From positions 1 through 15,680 of the forward strand of contig JAOZOH010000065.1 in the NCBI GenBank assembly GCA_029933365.1: 15,680 bases of DNA, read 5' to 3'. The stretch is from Desulfuromusa sp. GTDB lineage: Bacteria > Desulfobacterota > Desulfuromonadia > Desulfuromonadales > Geopsychrobacteraceae. A program made the translations under genes and the position numbers. Positions 1 to 7,116 of this stretch are shown here, in pieces; position 1 is the first letter of the stretch; every line of letters starts with the position of its first letter. A model generated the notes under the pieces. It saw only the letters and a program-made list of their open reading frames with translations, made no database searches and was not told the DNA's origin.

Positions 1-95
1 CGTTGGCATGTCAAATGGTTACATCGATGCATGTGTTTTTTTGGGTGAACTCCTGTAGTTACATCAATTTTGATGGTCTCGTTAAAACGAATTAG

Positions 96-314
96 ATGGC
101 TAAGCAAAAATTTCGTCCCACAAGGCGGAGTGGTTTTTCAAGGGTGAAGGCATACATGTTGTATGTCGAGGTCTTGAAAAAACACTGCAACGCAGGAGGG
201 CGGACTTTTTGCGACGCCATCAACTTTGCTTCTGGTAGAATTTATAAAGATAGATTTTCGGTGAAAAATCAATTGGTCTTGGGTATACTCACAGACATTG
301 GGCTGAACAGGTAA
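96..314 (+). CDS. Doubtful small basic ORF, 72 residues
   Basis: An open frame of 72 codons starts ATG GCT AAG and encodes a small basic protein with a lysine/arginine-rich N-terminus (MAKQKFRPTRR). I do not recognise a family, and there is no signal peptide or membrane segment. No Shine-Dalgarno sequence is visible in the 15 bases before the ATG, which weakens the case. A possible promoter for the next gene (261-289) lies inside its 3' end. It ends 28 bases before the next start codon, so it could be the first gene of a two-gene unit or just a chance open frame in a leader. It rests on length and codon pattern only. Confidence 0.25.
   Translation: MAKQKFRPTRRSGFSRVKAYMLYVEVLKKHCNAGGRTFCDAINFASGRIYKDRFSVKNQLVLGILTDIGLNR
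261..289 (+). promoter_or_regulatory. Candidate promoter for the 343-564 gene
   Basis: GTGAAA (261-266) and TATACT (284-289) are separated by 17 bases, matching the sigma70 consensus at 4 and 5 of 6 positions. Transcription would begin near 296, leaving a short leader with the strong ribosome binding site before 343. It sits inside the doubtful ORF 96-314. Prediction only. Confidence 0.3.
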
Positions 315-342
315 GAACAAAGAAATTGTTGGAGGAGGTGTT

Positions 343-564
343 ATGGGTAAGACCTTAATTGAGGTTGTCTATCTTGATGGAACTGAAAGCACGGTCAGTA
401 ACGATGTTCTTGATGTTTTGATTGCGACCGAAAAGATTCTCCGTTTTAAGCGCTCTGACGGTTGGGTTGATATTGTCCGACAGAATGCCAAACTGCGCGA
501 TTACAGAAATCGTGAGATTTATCCCGGTGAGGAACGGCGTGCGCCTTGGCCAAGAAAAAAATGA
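343..564 (+). CDS. GSU3473-like small conserved protein
   Basis: This 73-residue soluble protein has a very strong ribosome binding site, GGAGGAGG, six bases or so before the ATG, so the start is secure. It begins with a beta-strand-like segment (IEVVYLDG), followed by a helix and an FKRSDGW segment, and ends in YPGEERR. That layout (short hydrophobic strand, FxRSxGW, then a G-x-ERR tail) resembles small uncharacterised Geobacter-group proteins that NCBI calls GSU3473 family. This is recalled from memory, not searched. The biochemical function is unknown. The stop codon lies inside the stem of the terminator shared with the convergent dksA gene. There are no cysteines or membrane segments. 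Confidence 0.7.
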   Translation: MGKTLIEVVYLDGTESTVSNDVLDVLIATEKILRFKRSDGWVDIVRQNAKLRDYRNREIYPGEERRAPWPRKK

Positions 565-606
565 ATCGATTCAAGCTGTACTACGTACCGATTCAACCAA
601 TTTTTT
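555..606. terminator. Candidate bidirectional terminator between convergent genes
   Basis: The 7-bp stem TGAATCG (562-568) and CGATTCA (589-595) encloses 20 bases. On the minus strand it is followed at once by seven T (complement of 555-561). On the plus strand six T (601-606) follow after five bases. Both stop codons, TGA at 562-564 on plus and TGA at 593-595 on minus, lie in the stem arms. The stem is AT-rich, so efficiency is uncertain; it looks better for the dksA transcript. Confidence 0.5.
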
Positions 607-949
607 CCTGCCGCTCCTGCTCAGTTTTACAATCAATACACAGGGTTGTCACTGGGCGTGCGCGTAATCGTTCTATCCCTATTTTTTCATCACAACTTTC
701 ACAGTGACCGAAAGTTCCATCTTTGATGCGCTCCAACGCTTGACGGATCTTTTTACTCAGCATGCGTTCACGGTCACGGATCCGTAATTCAAAGTTGCGA
801 TCCGATTCAAGTGATGCCCGATCAGTTGGATCCGGGAAGTTAGGGTTTTCCTCAGTCATGCCAGAAACCGTTTTACCGACTTCCTCCGACAGGGATTTTA
901 GCTGCTGGTTCAGTAAATCTTTGAATTCTTCTAAGGTTTTATTGTCCAT
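593..949 (-). CDS. dksA: DksA-type RNA polymerase secondary-channel regulator
   Basis: DksA binds in the secondary channel of RNA polymerase and, with ppGpp, adjusts promoter open-complex stability, lowering rRNA and raising amino-acid promoters. The protein has an N-terminal coiled coil (about residues 5-75) with the tip sequence FPDPTDRAS (38-46). Its D40 and D43 match the two tip aspartates of E. coli DksA (D71, D74). A C4 zinc finger follows, C83-x2-C86 and C104-x2-C107, within CESC and CIDC, then a short C-terminal helix. At 118 residues it is shorter than the 151-residue E. coli protein, lacking the N-terminal extension. The ribosome binding site AAGGATGG precedes ATG 949. It is last in the radA-moaC-PH-dksA series, 43 bases after its neighbour. 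Identity is firm; whether it is the only DksA paralogue in the genome cannot be seen. Confidence 0.93.
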   Translation of the reverse strand: MDNKTLEEFKDLLNQQLKSLSEEVGKTVSGMTEENPNFPDPTDRASLESDRNFELRIRDRERMLSKKIRQALERIKDGTFGHCESCDEKIGIERLRARPVTTLCIDCKTEQERQEKIG

Positions 950-992
950 AACACCATCCTTCCAGGCACGTCGTTACAATCATTGTTGAAGA

Positions 993-1514
993 TTAGAATG
1001 CGCCTCTAAGTTGAACAAAAATTATTAAAGTTAAAACGGCAACGGCAAGCCAGGCTGAAAAAATATCACTGCATTTTTGGGGTGGATTTTTTGCCATCTG
1101 GCGAATTTCATCACTGACCACAGTTTCAGGAGCTCTGGCAACCAACTGTTGCAACAGTGATCCAAATTTGTCATAACTGTTGGAAAGGATCATAAAATTA
1201 TTCTCACTGCTCAGGCTGACAAAGGCACGTTTGCGTACTCGAATTGCATCAACTGCTGTCAGTTCGGCGTAGGCTAGACGTTTGCTGCGAAACAATTTAT
1301 TGACCTCAACTGCCTCTTTATCAATGGTCACCCTACGTAGATAGCTTTCAGCAAAAACAATACATACTGGCACTAAGAAGGCTGCAAGGATAATTATTTT
1401 TGTCATTGGCAGTTGCAAGAACAAGGCACTTGCCAATAAAATAAAACTGAGCAAAACAACCAACCCTAGTGGAAGTAGGAAACTTTTGCGGATAGTGTAG
1501 ATCGATGGTTCCAT
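993..1514 (-). CDS. PH-like domain membrane protein, unknown function
   Basis: This 173-residue protein has two hydrophobic segments near the N-terminus (about 12-33 and 38-56), a cytoplasmic beta-rich part (about 60-125) and a third hydrophobic segment near the C-terminus (about 150-168). The middle part, with LRRVTIDKEAV and LAYAELTAVDAIRV, reads like bacterial PH domains (bPH_2/DUF304 style): two transmembrane helices followed by 'turn it into the same strand pattern'. No catalytic motif is visible. It lies between moaC (68 bases upstream) and dksA (43 bases downstream) on the same strand, so it is probably co-transcribed; that says little about its role. The ribosome binding site is weak (GGAAATGG). 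The PH-like assignment is a pattern-based guess, while the membrane topology is clearer. Confidence 0.7.
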   Translation of the reverse strand: MEPSIYTIRKSFLLPLGLVVLLSFILLASALFLQLPMTKIIILAAFLVPVCIVFAESYLRRVTIDKEAVEVNKLFRSKRLAYAELTAVDAIRVRKRAFVSLSSENNFMILSNSYDKFGSLLQQLVARAPETVVSDEIRQMAKNPPQKCSDIFSAWLAVAVLTLIIFVQLRGAF

Positions 1515-1582
1515 ATTGCCATTTCCAAAAATAGAGAAAAATAGAATCTATCAGGTCTGGCCGTTTTTGCCAACATTCCTGA

Positions 1583-2068
1583 TCAGGAAATTATACGGGT
1601 AAAGGTTCCACTTTTCCCACCCGATTTTTTTAACAGACAGATTTCTTCAATGACCATTTCTCTATCAATAGCTTTGCACATATCATAAATAGTCAGTGCT
1701 GCGACCGAGACCGCAGTGAGCGCTTCCATCTCTACCCCGGTCTGTCCGGTAACTTTGGTCGTTGCCGAGATGCTAACCTGCCCCCGTTGTGGATCACTAT
1801 CAAAATCAATTTCCACAGCACTCAATGGAAGCGGGTGACAGAGGGGGATCAGGGAAGATGTTTGTTTTGCTGCCATAATTCCTGCCAACCGGGCAACGGA
1901 GAAAACATCCCCCTTTTTTATCCTCTGAGCCAGAATCTGCTGTAGGGTCTCGGGCTTCATCTGGATTTTACCCCCGGCAACAGCTTCTCGGTGGGTCAAT
2001 GGCTTTTTGCCGACATCAACCATGATAGCCTTGCCATCTTTGTCAAAATGGGTCAATTCCTCAGGCAT
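1583..2068 (-). CDS. moaC: Cyclic pyranopterin monophosphate synthase MoaC
   Basis: MoaC converts 3',8-cyclo-7,8-dihydro-GTP, made by the radical SAM enzyme MoaA, into cyclic pyranopterin monophosphate, the first pterin intermediate of molybdenum cofactor synthesis. The 161-residue length is normal. Signature segments are LIPLCHPL (73-80), [17 protein letters not shown] (110-126), YDMCKA (128-133) and KSGGKSG (148-154). H78, E113, E115, D129 and K132 correspond, shifted by one, to the active-site residues known in E. coli MoaC (H77, E112, E114, D128, K131). A good ribosome binding site (TGGAGA) lies eight bases before the ATG. No other moa, moe or mob gene is in the window; it sits 70 bases downstream of radA in the same orientation. 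A perfect 14-bp palindrome (1576-1589) overlaps its stop codon. Confidence 0.96.
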   Translation of the reverse strand: MPEELTHFDKDGKAIMVDVGKKPLTHREAVAGGKIQMKPETLQQILAQRIKKGDVFSVARLAGIMAAKQTSSLIPLCHPLPLSAVEIDFDSDPQRGQVSISATTKVTGQTGVEMEALTAVSVAALTIYDMCKAIDREMVIEEICLLKKSGGKSGTFTRIIS

Positions 2069-2138
2069 TTACTATCTCCACTCTTAATAAAAGGTATGTT
2101 TAAATCTATCCGTAAAAATCAGGATAGCCCCTATTTTG

Positions 2139-3494
2139 CTATTCAAAAATGACGTCAAGTGCCTCACTGGCATGTTTAACCCCGATCAGTTTAATTGTCT
2201 CTGGGATATCCAGATTTTTAAGGTTTCCCTTGGGTAGAACACATTGAGTAAAGCCCAATCGGGCTGCCTCTTTTACCCGTAATTCTGGTTGTGAAATAGC
2301 TCTGACTTCCCCGGTAAGGCCAATCTCTCCAAATAGAACCAGTTGCGGATTGATCACCCGGTTGAGATGACTTGAAGCCAGTGCTGCAACGGCCGCTAAA
2401 TCAATGGCTGGTTCATCGAGCCGAACTCCACCAGCAACATTGAGAAAAATATCCTGTCCCGCCAGGGATAGTTCAATTTTTTTCTCCAGAATTGCAATCA
2501 ACAAAGCAATCCGTTTGTGATCGATGCCGATAGAAGTTCGCTGTGGAGTGCCGAAAGAGCTGCTGGAGACCAGTGCCTGCAATTCGACCAGCAGGGGACG
2601 ACTTCCTTCGAGGGAAGCTACCACGGCACTGCCGGCACTCCTTTTCGGACGTTCTGCCAGAAACAGTTCTGATGGGTTGCTGACTTCACGCAGTCCCTGT
2701 TCCTGCATTTCGAAAACACCAATCTCATTGGTTGAACCAAAGCGGTTTTTTACCGCTCGTAAAATTCGGTAGGGGTGTCCTGGATCCCCCTCAAAATAGA
2801 GGACGGTGTCAACCATGTGTTCTAGGACTCTCGGTCCGGCAATCGCACCATCCTTGGTGACATGCCCGACCAGGAAGGTTGGTAGCCCATCCCCTTTGGC
2901 CTGAATCATCAACTGCCCGGTGCATTCACGCACCTGACTGACGGTGCCAGGGGCTGAATCAAGGCTGTTGGTAAAAATGGTCTGGATTGAGTCTACCACC
3001 AGAAAGGCTGGTTGTAGTTCCTTGATCCGTTGTTTTATTTGCTCCAGAGATGTTTCCGCCAGCAAGTAAAGATTGTCGGTTTTGATGCCGAGGCGGTCGG
3101 CACGCAGTTTGACCTGCCGGGTCGATTCTTCCGCAGTAACATAAAGAGCCGTGCCATTTTTTGCCAACTTGGCAAAAGCTTGTAGCAGCAAAGTCGATTT
3201 GCCAATGCCCGGATCTCCCCCAACCAGGATCAGAGATCCGGGGACAACGCCACCTCCGAGAGTTCGATCCAGCTCTGCCATCCCACAGCTCAAACGATCC
3301 TCTTCGCTGCTATTAATGTCCACCAGCTTTTGCGGTTTGCCAGGTTCAGGTAAGGCTCGACTATGGCCGGTGGCCGCAATCGGCTGTTCTTCAACCAAGG
3401 TGTTCCATTGCTGACAGTCAGGACATCTGCCGAGCCATTTTGGACTTTGGAATCCACAATGTTGGCAGCTGTAGATGGTTTTTTGCCGTGCCAC
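2139..3494 (-). CDS. radA: DNA repair protein RadA (Sms)
   Basis: RadA is a RecA-like, hexameric DnaB-type ATPase that drives branch migration of recombination intermediates. Using the GTG at 3494 it has 451 residues, close to the 460 of E. coli. Domains in order are a C4 zinc finger (C10, C13, C24, C27), the ATPase with Walker A GDPGIGKS (93-100, K99) and Walker B LVVDS (D168), the RadA-specific KNRFG motif (249-253), and a Lon-protease-like C-terminal domain. The start is chosen at GTG because the family begins with xARxKTIYSCxxCG, GGAG sits seven bases upstream, and the predicted promoter at 3530-3559 lies downstream of the more distal ATG at 3584, which would add 30 unrelated residues. 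It heads the minus-strand series with moaC. Confidence 0.96.
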   Translation of the reverse strand: MARQKTIYSCQHCGFQSPKWLGRCPDCQQWNTLVEEQPIAATGHSRALPEPGKPQKLVDINSSEEDRLSCGMAELDRTLGGGVVPGSLILVGGDPGIGKSTLLLQAFAKLAKNGTALYVTAEESTRQVKLRADRLGIKTDNLYLLAETSLEQIKQRIKELQPAFLVVDSIQTIFTNSLDSAPGTVSQVRECTGQLMIQAKGDGLPTFLVGHVTKDGAIAGPRVLEHMVDTVLYFEGDPGHPYRILRAVKNRFGSTNEIGVFEMQEQGLREVSNPSELFLAERPKRSAGSAVVASLEGSRPLLVELQALVSSSSFGTPQRTSIGIDHKRIALLIAILEKKIELSLAGQDIFLNVAGGVRLDEPAIDLAAVAALASSHLNRVINPQLVLFGEIGLTGEVRAISQPELRVKEAARLGFTQCVLPKGNLKNLDIPETIKLIGVKHASEALDVIFE

Positions 3495-3529
3495 AATATC
3501 TCCATAAAATGATGACAAAATAAAAAAGC

Positions 3530-3559
3530 ATCCTATTCTGAAGGACGCTGAACTGTCAA
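3530..3559 (-). promoter_or_regulatory. Promoter for radA
   Basis: On the minus strand a perfect -35 TTGACA (plus coordinates 3554-3559) and -10 TAGGAT (3530-3535) are separated by 18 bases. Predicted start of transcription is near 3523, giving a leader of about 29 bases to the GTG. This placement supports the 3494 start and excludes the upstream ATG at 3584. Confidence 0.6.
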
Positions 3560-3587
3560 TTATCTGCTTGAAATGATTTTGCACAGA

Positions 3588-3617
3588 TAGACACAGTTTT
3601 CTTTTATAAACTATGAT
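3588..3617 (+). promoter_or_regulatory. Promoter for the J-domain gene
   Basis: TAGACA (3588-3593, 5 of 6 to consensus) and TATGAT (3612-3617, 5 of 6) are 18 bases apart. Transcription would start near 3624 and give a leader of about 65 bases. The -35 is only about 30 bases from the divergent radA -35, so the two polymerases would compete for one face of DNA. Confidence 0.5.
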
Positions 3618-3688
3618 CTGCCTCCTTTCTGAGGTACACTTACAAGTTATTTATTTCTGTTGTTCTGTCCCGTTGTTTGGGAGGCTTT

Positions 3689-3982
3689 ATGACCTACGAA
3701 GATTTAATGGCAGCGCTGACTGAGTTTGACCTGCCGCAGCAAGTTACTTTGAAGAAAATAAGAACCCGCCATCGGCAACTGGTGCGCCAGCATCACCCTG
3801 ATAGAGGGGCTGCTCCAGACAACGACAAGATTCGGCGTATCAACGCGGCATACAAAATTTTGAACGAATATATCAGTGATTACAGGTTTGATTTTTCCAG
3901 GGAGACTTTTTTCGAACAATATCCCGAAGAGCGTTTACGGGAGCAATTCTATGATGTTGGACTCTGGGGCGAGAAGAACTGA
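3689..3982 (+). CDS. Short J-domain (DnaJ-like) protein
   Basis: J-domain proteins stimulate the ATPase of an Hsp70 (DnaK) partner. This 97-residue protein is almost only a J domain: helix I (about 3-12), helix II (about 18-34), the diagnostic HPD loop (H36-P37-D38 within QHHPDRG) and helix III with the usual INAAYKIL (about residues 52-59). A short C-terminal tail, rich in acidic and aromatic residues, follows. It has no G/F region, zinc centre or substrate-binding domain, so it is not a DnaJ chaperone proper; it more likely recruits Hsp70 to one partner. The start is set at ATG 3689 because TGGGAGGC lies a few bases upstream; an in-frame TTG at 3677 overlaps that site. It is monocistronic, divergent from radA and followed by repeat copy 1. 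Confidence 0.85.
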   Translation: MTYEDLMAALTEFDLPQQVTLKKIRTRHRQLVRQHHPDRGAAPDNDKIRRINAAYKILNEYISDYRFDFSRETFFEQYPEERLREQFYDVGLWGEKN

Positions 3983-4029
3983 GATTGTTTTACCACACGG
4001 GCACTGTAGGTTCTGAGAAAACCAAAGGA

Positions 4030-4250
4030 TTTAACGGAGAGACGCAGAGTTGGAGAGAAAACTTTTAAAACCAAAGATAGCCACCAAGACACCAAGTCAC
4101 GAAGAGACCCAGAATCAAAGGCGCTTGTAAGGTTTTAAAACCAAAAAAAAGCGGTTTTGATTTTCCTTGGTGCTCTTGGCGTCTTGGTGGCAAAGTTATT
4201 TGTTTTGATTTTTCTCTCCGGCTCTCCAATTCTGCGTTTCTCCGTTAAAC
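4030..4250. repeat. Long intergenic inverted-repeat element, copy 1 (core inverted)
   Basis: This element fills most of the 326-base gap between the J-domain gene and the radical SAM gene. Outer arms are AACGGAGAGACGCAGAG and on (4031-4061) against an imperfect complement ending TCTCCGTTAAA (4211-4249). Inner arms are GCCACCAAGACACCAAGTC (4080-4098) against GTCTTGGTGGC (4181-4191). The core between the inner arms (4101-4170) includes the palindrome GGTTTTAAAACC (4131-4142). The stretch 4033-4100 matches 6862-6929 of copy 2 with one mismatch, but the core is reverse-complemented relative to copies 2 and 3. There is no coding potential. It could fold into a long RNA hairpin. Confidence 0.85.
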
Positions 4251-4308
4251 ATCAATTTGTGCCTCAGTGGTTAAAATCAGTTATACAAATAGAAAAACAG
4301 GTGAATTT

Positions 4309-6828
4309 TTGTTAAAAATAGATCAGACAGAAGCATTAATGCAGGTCAGTCGTCCGTCCCGTTACCTTGGCGGGGAACTTGGAAGTATCTGTAAGGCCGA
4401 GACTGGCATCGAAGTACGGATGGCACTGGCTTTTCCCGATGTTTACGAAGTGGGGATGAGCCATATTGGCTTTCCGATCCTCTATAATATCCTCAATAGC
4501 CTTGATTGGGTTGCCGCTGAGCGGGTCTATTCTCCCTGGGCCGATATGGAACAGTGGTTACGTGACCACCAGCAACCCCTTTGTTCTCTGGAATCGTCCC
4601 TCCCCTTAAGTCAGTTTGATATTGTTGGATTTACCCTGCAGTACGAACTCAGCTATACTAACTTACTTGCGATGCTTGATCTGGGCGGGATTCCACTGCG
4701 TCGGGAACAACGGGATGAGAATGCCCCGTTGATTGTGGTTGGCGGTCCTTGTGCCTATAATCCTGAACCTTTGGCTGATTTCTTTGATGTTGCTCTGATT
4801 GGAGATGGAGAAGAAGCAGTTGTTGAGCTGGTTCAGTTGGTGCGCCAAGCGAATCTGGAAGATTGGAGTCGCAAGCAACTGTTACAGGAGCTGGCAACTC
4901 GCGAGGGTTTTTATATTCCCGGACTGTTCAATGTCAGCTATCAACAGAATGGCTGTATCGAGAAAATTATCCCTCTCCATTCGGGGTATAATAAAGTTAA
5001 GCGGCGCTTTCTCAATGACCTTGAAACGGCCCCTTTTCCGACTCAACCGATCATCCCATTTATGCAGACAATTCATGACCGGGTTGCTATGGAGATTACC
5101 CGTGGTTGTACCCGGGGCTGCCGGTTTTGCCAGGCCGGTTATATCTATCGCCCGGTGCGAGAGCGCAGCCCCGAAAAGATCCGGGATTTAATTGCTGAAT
5201 CACTGCAGAATTCTGGGTATGAGGAAGTTTCTCTCCTCTCTCTGTCAACTGGTGATTACACGTGCATTGAACCATTGTTACAGCAGTTGATGGCTGAACA
5301 TGCCGATGACAGAATTGCAGTTTCTCTGCCCAGCTTGCGGGTTGGTTCCCTCACCCCCGAATTGATGGAGGAGGTAAAAAAGGTTCGTAAGACCGGTTTT
5401 ACTCTGGCTCCTGAAGCGGGGAGCGAACGACTGCGAGAGGTGATCAACAAAGGGATCAGCGAACAAGACCTGCTGGAATCAACAAAAAATGCATTTCAGC
5501 TTGGTTGGCGCTTGATCAAGCTCTACTTCATGATGGGCTTACCAACTGAAATAGATGCCGATTTACAAGCATTGATAGAGCTTGCTGCGCAAGTGAAAAG
5601 AAGCGGCAAGGGAACCGGTGGCAATGATGTCAACGTTGCGGTTTCAACTTTTGTCCCAAAACCACACACCCCATTTCAATGGGAAGCACAAATTGACATT
5701 GATGAGACACTGCGCAAGCAACGGATTCTGCGTGACGGCTTGAGACAGAAAAAGCTGCGCTTTAAATACCATGGAGCAGATGCTTCATTTTTAGAAGGTG
5801 TTTTTTCACGTGGTGATCGTCGCTTATCTGCTGTCTTGGAGCGAGCAGTAGAGCTTGGCTGTCGCTTTGATGGTTGGCGGGAATGTTTCGACTTCAGCAA
5901 ATGGCAACAAGCTTTTGCCGATTGTGATATCGATCCGACTTGGTATTTACGGCAGCGTAATGAGGACGAAATTCTCCCTTGGGAGCATATTGATTGCGGG
6001 GTGCCAAAAAAGTTCTTTTTGAATGAGCGGCATAAGGCTTTTGCTGGTACCGCAACTCTCGATTGTCGCGATGGGATTTGTCATGGTTGTGATGTCTGTG
6101 ACTTTAAAGAACTGCGGATGCGGCAGATCACTCCAGTAGATAAAAAAGAGACAAACGCTACAGCTGTTGCTGAGAAAGAGGGGACAGATGCAGAGGTGGA
6201 ACAACTGACCCGAGTGCGTCTCAAGCTGAGTAAACTTGGTCGAGCCAGAATGGTGGGCCATCTTGAATATCTTAAAATGTTCCAGCGTGCAGTTCGCCGC
6301 GCTAAACTGCCGATCCGTTTTTCACAAGGATTTCACCCGATGCCAAAGATCTCTTTCTTGGAGGCTTTGCCGATGGGGGTGTCCAGTGAAGCTGAGTTGA
6401 TTGATCTAGAATTGTTGTTTTCCGTTCCTGAAAAGCAGGTTATTGAAGATATTAACATTCAGCTTCCGGAAGGGTTCAAAATAGTTGAAGCTGAAATTAT
6501 TCCCTGGAAGTCTCCCTCTCCATCAGCGACCATTGCTTCAAGTTGTTATCGTGTCCCATTATCAGATTCGCTTTCCATCGATCTGAGTGACCGGATTAGA
6601 AAGTTTTTGGCTGCAGATCAAGTTATGGTTTCACGGATTAAAAATGGGATTGCAAAGCATATTGATATACGACCAGACGCCCTGGAGCTTTCTCAAATTG
6701 GTGCTGAGCTGCAAATCAAATTGATCAAAGGAAGTCCTCTCCAGGTTGCAGCGAGTTTGCTCGAAGTAGAAGTAGAAGAAATCCGCCGGCTGGGGGTGCG
6801 AAAAACCGGAATTACGTTGAAGGGCTGA
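4309..6828 (+). CDS. B12-binding radical SAM protein fused to DUF2344 (TIGR03960 + TIGR03936)
   Basis: This large 839-residue protein is a fusion. Its N-terminal third resembles cobalamin-binding domains of B12 radical SAM enzymes. The radical SAM part has the [4Fe-4S] cluster motif C267-x3-C271-x2-C274 (EITRGCTRGCRFCQAG), and a cysteine cluster (C586, C591, C594, C597) follows. From about residue 645 to the end there is a DUF2344-type domain (VRLKLSKLGRARMVGHLEY, FSQGFHPMPKISF). In many bacteria the two parts are separate adjacent genes. The reaction is unknown; linkage to ribonuclease G is common in related genomes and suggests an RNA or ribosome substrate, which is inference. I prefer the TTG at 4309, with AGGTGA just upstream. 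A GTG at 4267 has no ribosome site, and ATG 4339 is a shorter alternative. Repeat copies flank it on both sides. Confidence 0.9.
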   Translation: MLKIDQTEALMQVSRPSRYLGGELGSICKAETGIEVRMALAFPDVYEVGMSHIGFPILYNILNSLDWVAAERVYSPWADMEQWLRDHQQPLCSLESSLPLSQFDIVGFTLQYELSYTNLLAMLDLGGIPLRREQRDENAPLIVVGGPCAYNPEPLADFFDVALIGDGEEAVVELVQLVRQANLEDWSRKQLLQELATREGFYIPGLFNVSYQQNGCIEKIIPLHSGYNKVKRRFLNDLETAPFPTQPIIPFMQTIHDRVAMEITRGCTRGCRFCQAGYIYRPVRERSPEKIRDLIAESLQNSGYEEVSLLSLSTGDYTCIEPLLQQLMAEHADDRIAVSLPSLRVGSLTPELMEEVKKVRKTGFTLAPEAGSERLREVINKGISEQDLLESTKNAFQLGWRLIKLYFMMGLPTEIDADLQALIELAAQVKRSGKGTGGNDVNVAVSTFVPKPHTPFQWEAQIDIDETLRKQRILRDGLRQKKLRFKYHGADASFLEGVFSRGDRRLSAVLERAVELGCRFDGWRECFDFSKWQQAFADCDIDPTWYLRQRNEDEILPWEHIDCGVPKKFFLNERHKAFAGTATLDCRDGICHGCDVCDFKELRMRQITPVDKKETNATAVAEKEGTDAEVEQLTRVRLKLSKLGRARMVGHLEYLKMFQRAVRRAKLPIRFSQGFHPMPKISFLEALPMGVSSEAELIDLELLFSVPEKQVIEDINIQLPEGFKIVEAEIIPWKSPSPSATIASSCYRVPLSDSLSIDLSDRIRKFLAADQVMVSRIKNGIAKHIDIRPDALELSQIGAELQIKLIKGSPLQVAASLLEVEVEEIRRLGVRKTGITLKG

Positions 6829-6860
6829 TAATTACCAGATACGGAGAAAAATAAAGGCTT

Positions 6861-7060
6861 CAACGGAGAGACGCAGAGTTGGAGAGAAAACCTTTAAAAC
6901 CAAAGATAGCCACCAAGACACCAAGTCACCAAGGAAAATCAAAATCGTTTTTTTTGGTTTTAAAACCCTACAAAGCCTTTGAATTTGGTTCTCTTTGTGA
7001 CTTGGTGTCTTGGTGGCAAAGTTGATTGTTTTGGTTTTTTTCTTCGGCTCTCCGTTAAAA
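6861..7060. repeat. Long intergenic inverted-repeat element, copy 2
   Basis: This copy lies in the 288-base gap between the radical SAM gene and rng. The left outer arm (6862-6890) is nearly identical to copy 1. Inner arms (left from 6909; right 6997-7017) pair perfectly over 21 bases. The right outer arm (7040-7059) lacks the 16 bases between two CTCC words that are present in copy 1, so it pairs only over its end. The core (about 6930-6996) has the same orientation as copy 3 and the opposite orientation to copy 1. In RNA it would form a long hairpin ending about 57 bases before the rng start codon. There is no coding potential. Confidence 0.85.
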
Positions 7061-7116
7061 AGTAGTTTTTTAAGTTTTCACTTTAAACATATAGATAAAA
7101 GAAACAGGAGAAGATT

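Noticed and set aside
1576..1589. Perfect palindrome TTCCTGATCAGGAA at the moaC stop as a terminator
   Set aside because: No U-tract follows on the minus strand and the next gene in the series starts about 60 bases on; it may be chance or a weak processing signal.
2097..2130. CTATCC/GGATAG hairpin between radA and moaC as a terminator
   Set aside because: The stem is only 6 bp and no U-tract follows; readthrough into moaC is more likely.
3495..3584. Upstream ATG extension of radA by 30 residues
   Set aside because: The added residues are not like RadA, and the TTGACA-18-TAGGAT promoter lies downstream of that ATG.
4080..4191. Possible CRISPR array because CCAAG words recur
   Set aside because: The words belong to inverted arms of one palindromic element and recur at 8-10 bases with no spacers of equal length; no cas genes are near.
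4267..4308. GTG at 4267 as start of the radical SAM gene
   Set aside because: There is no ribosome binding site before it, and the 14 extra residues are not family-like; TTG 4309 has AGGTGA upstream.
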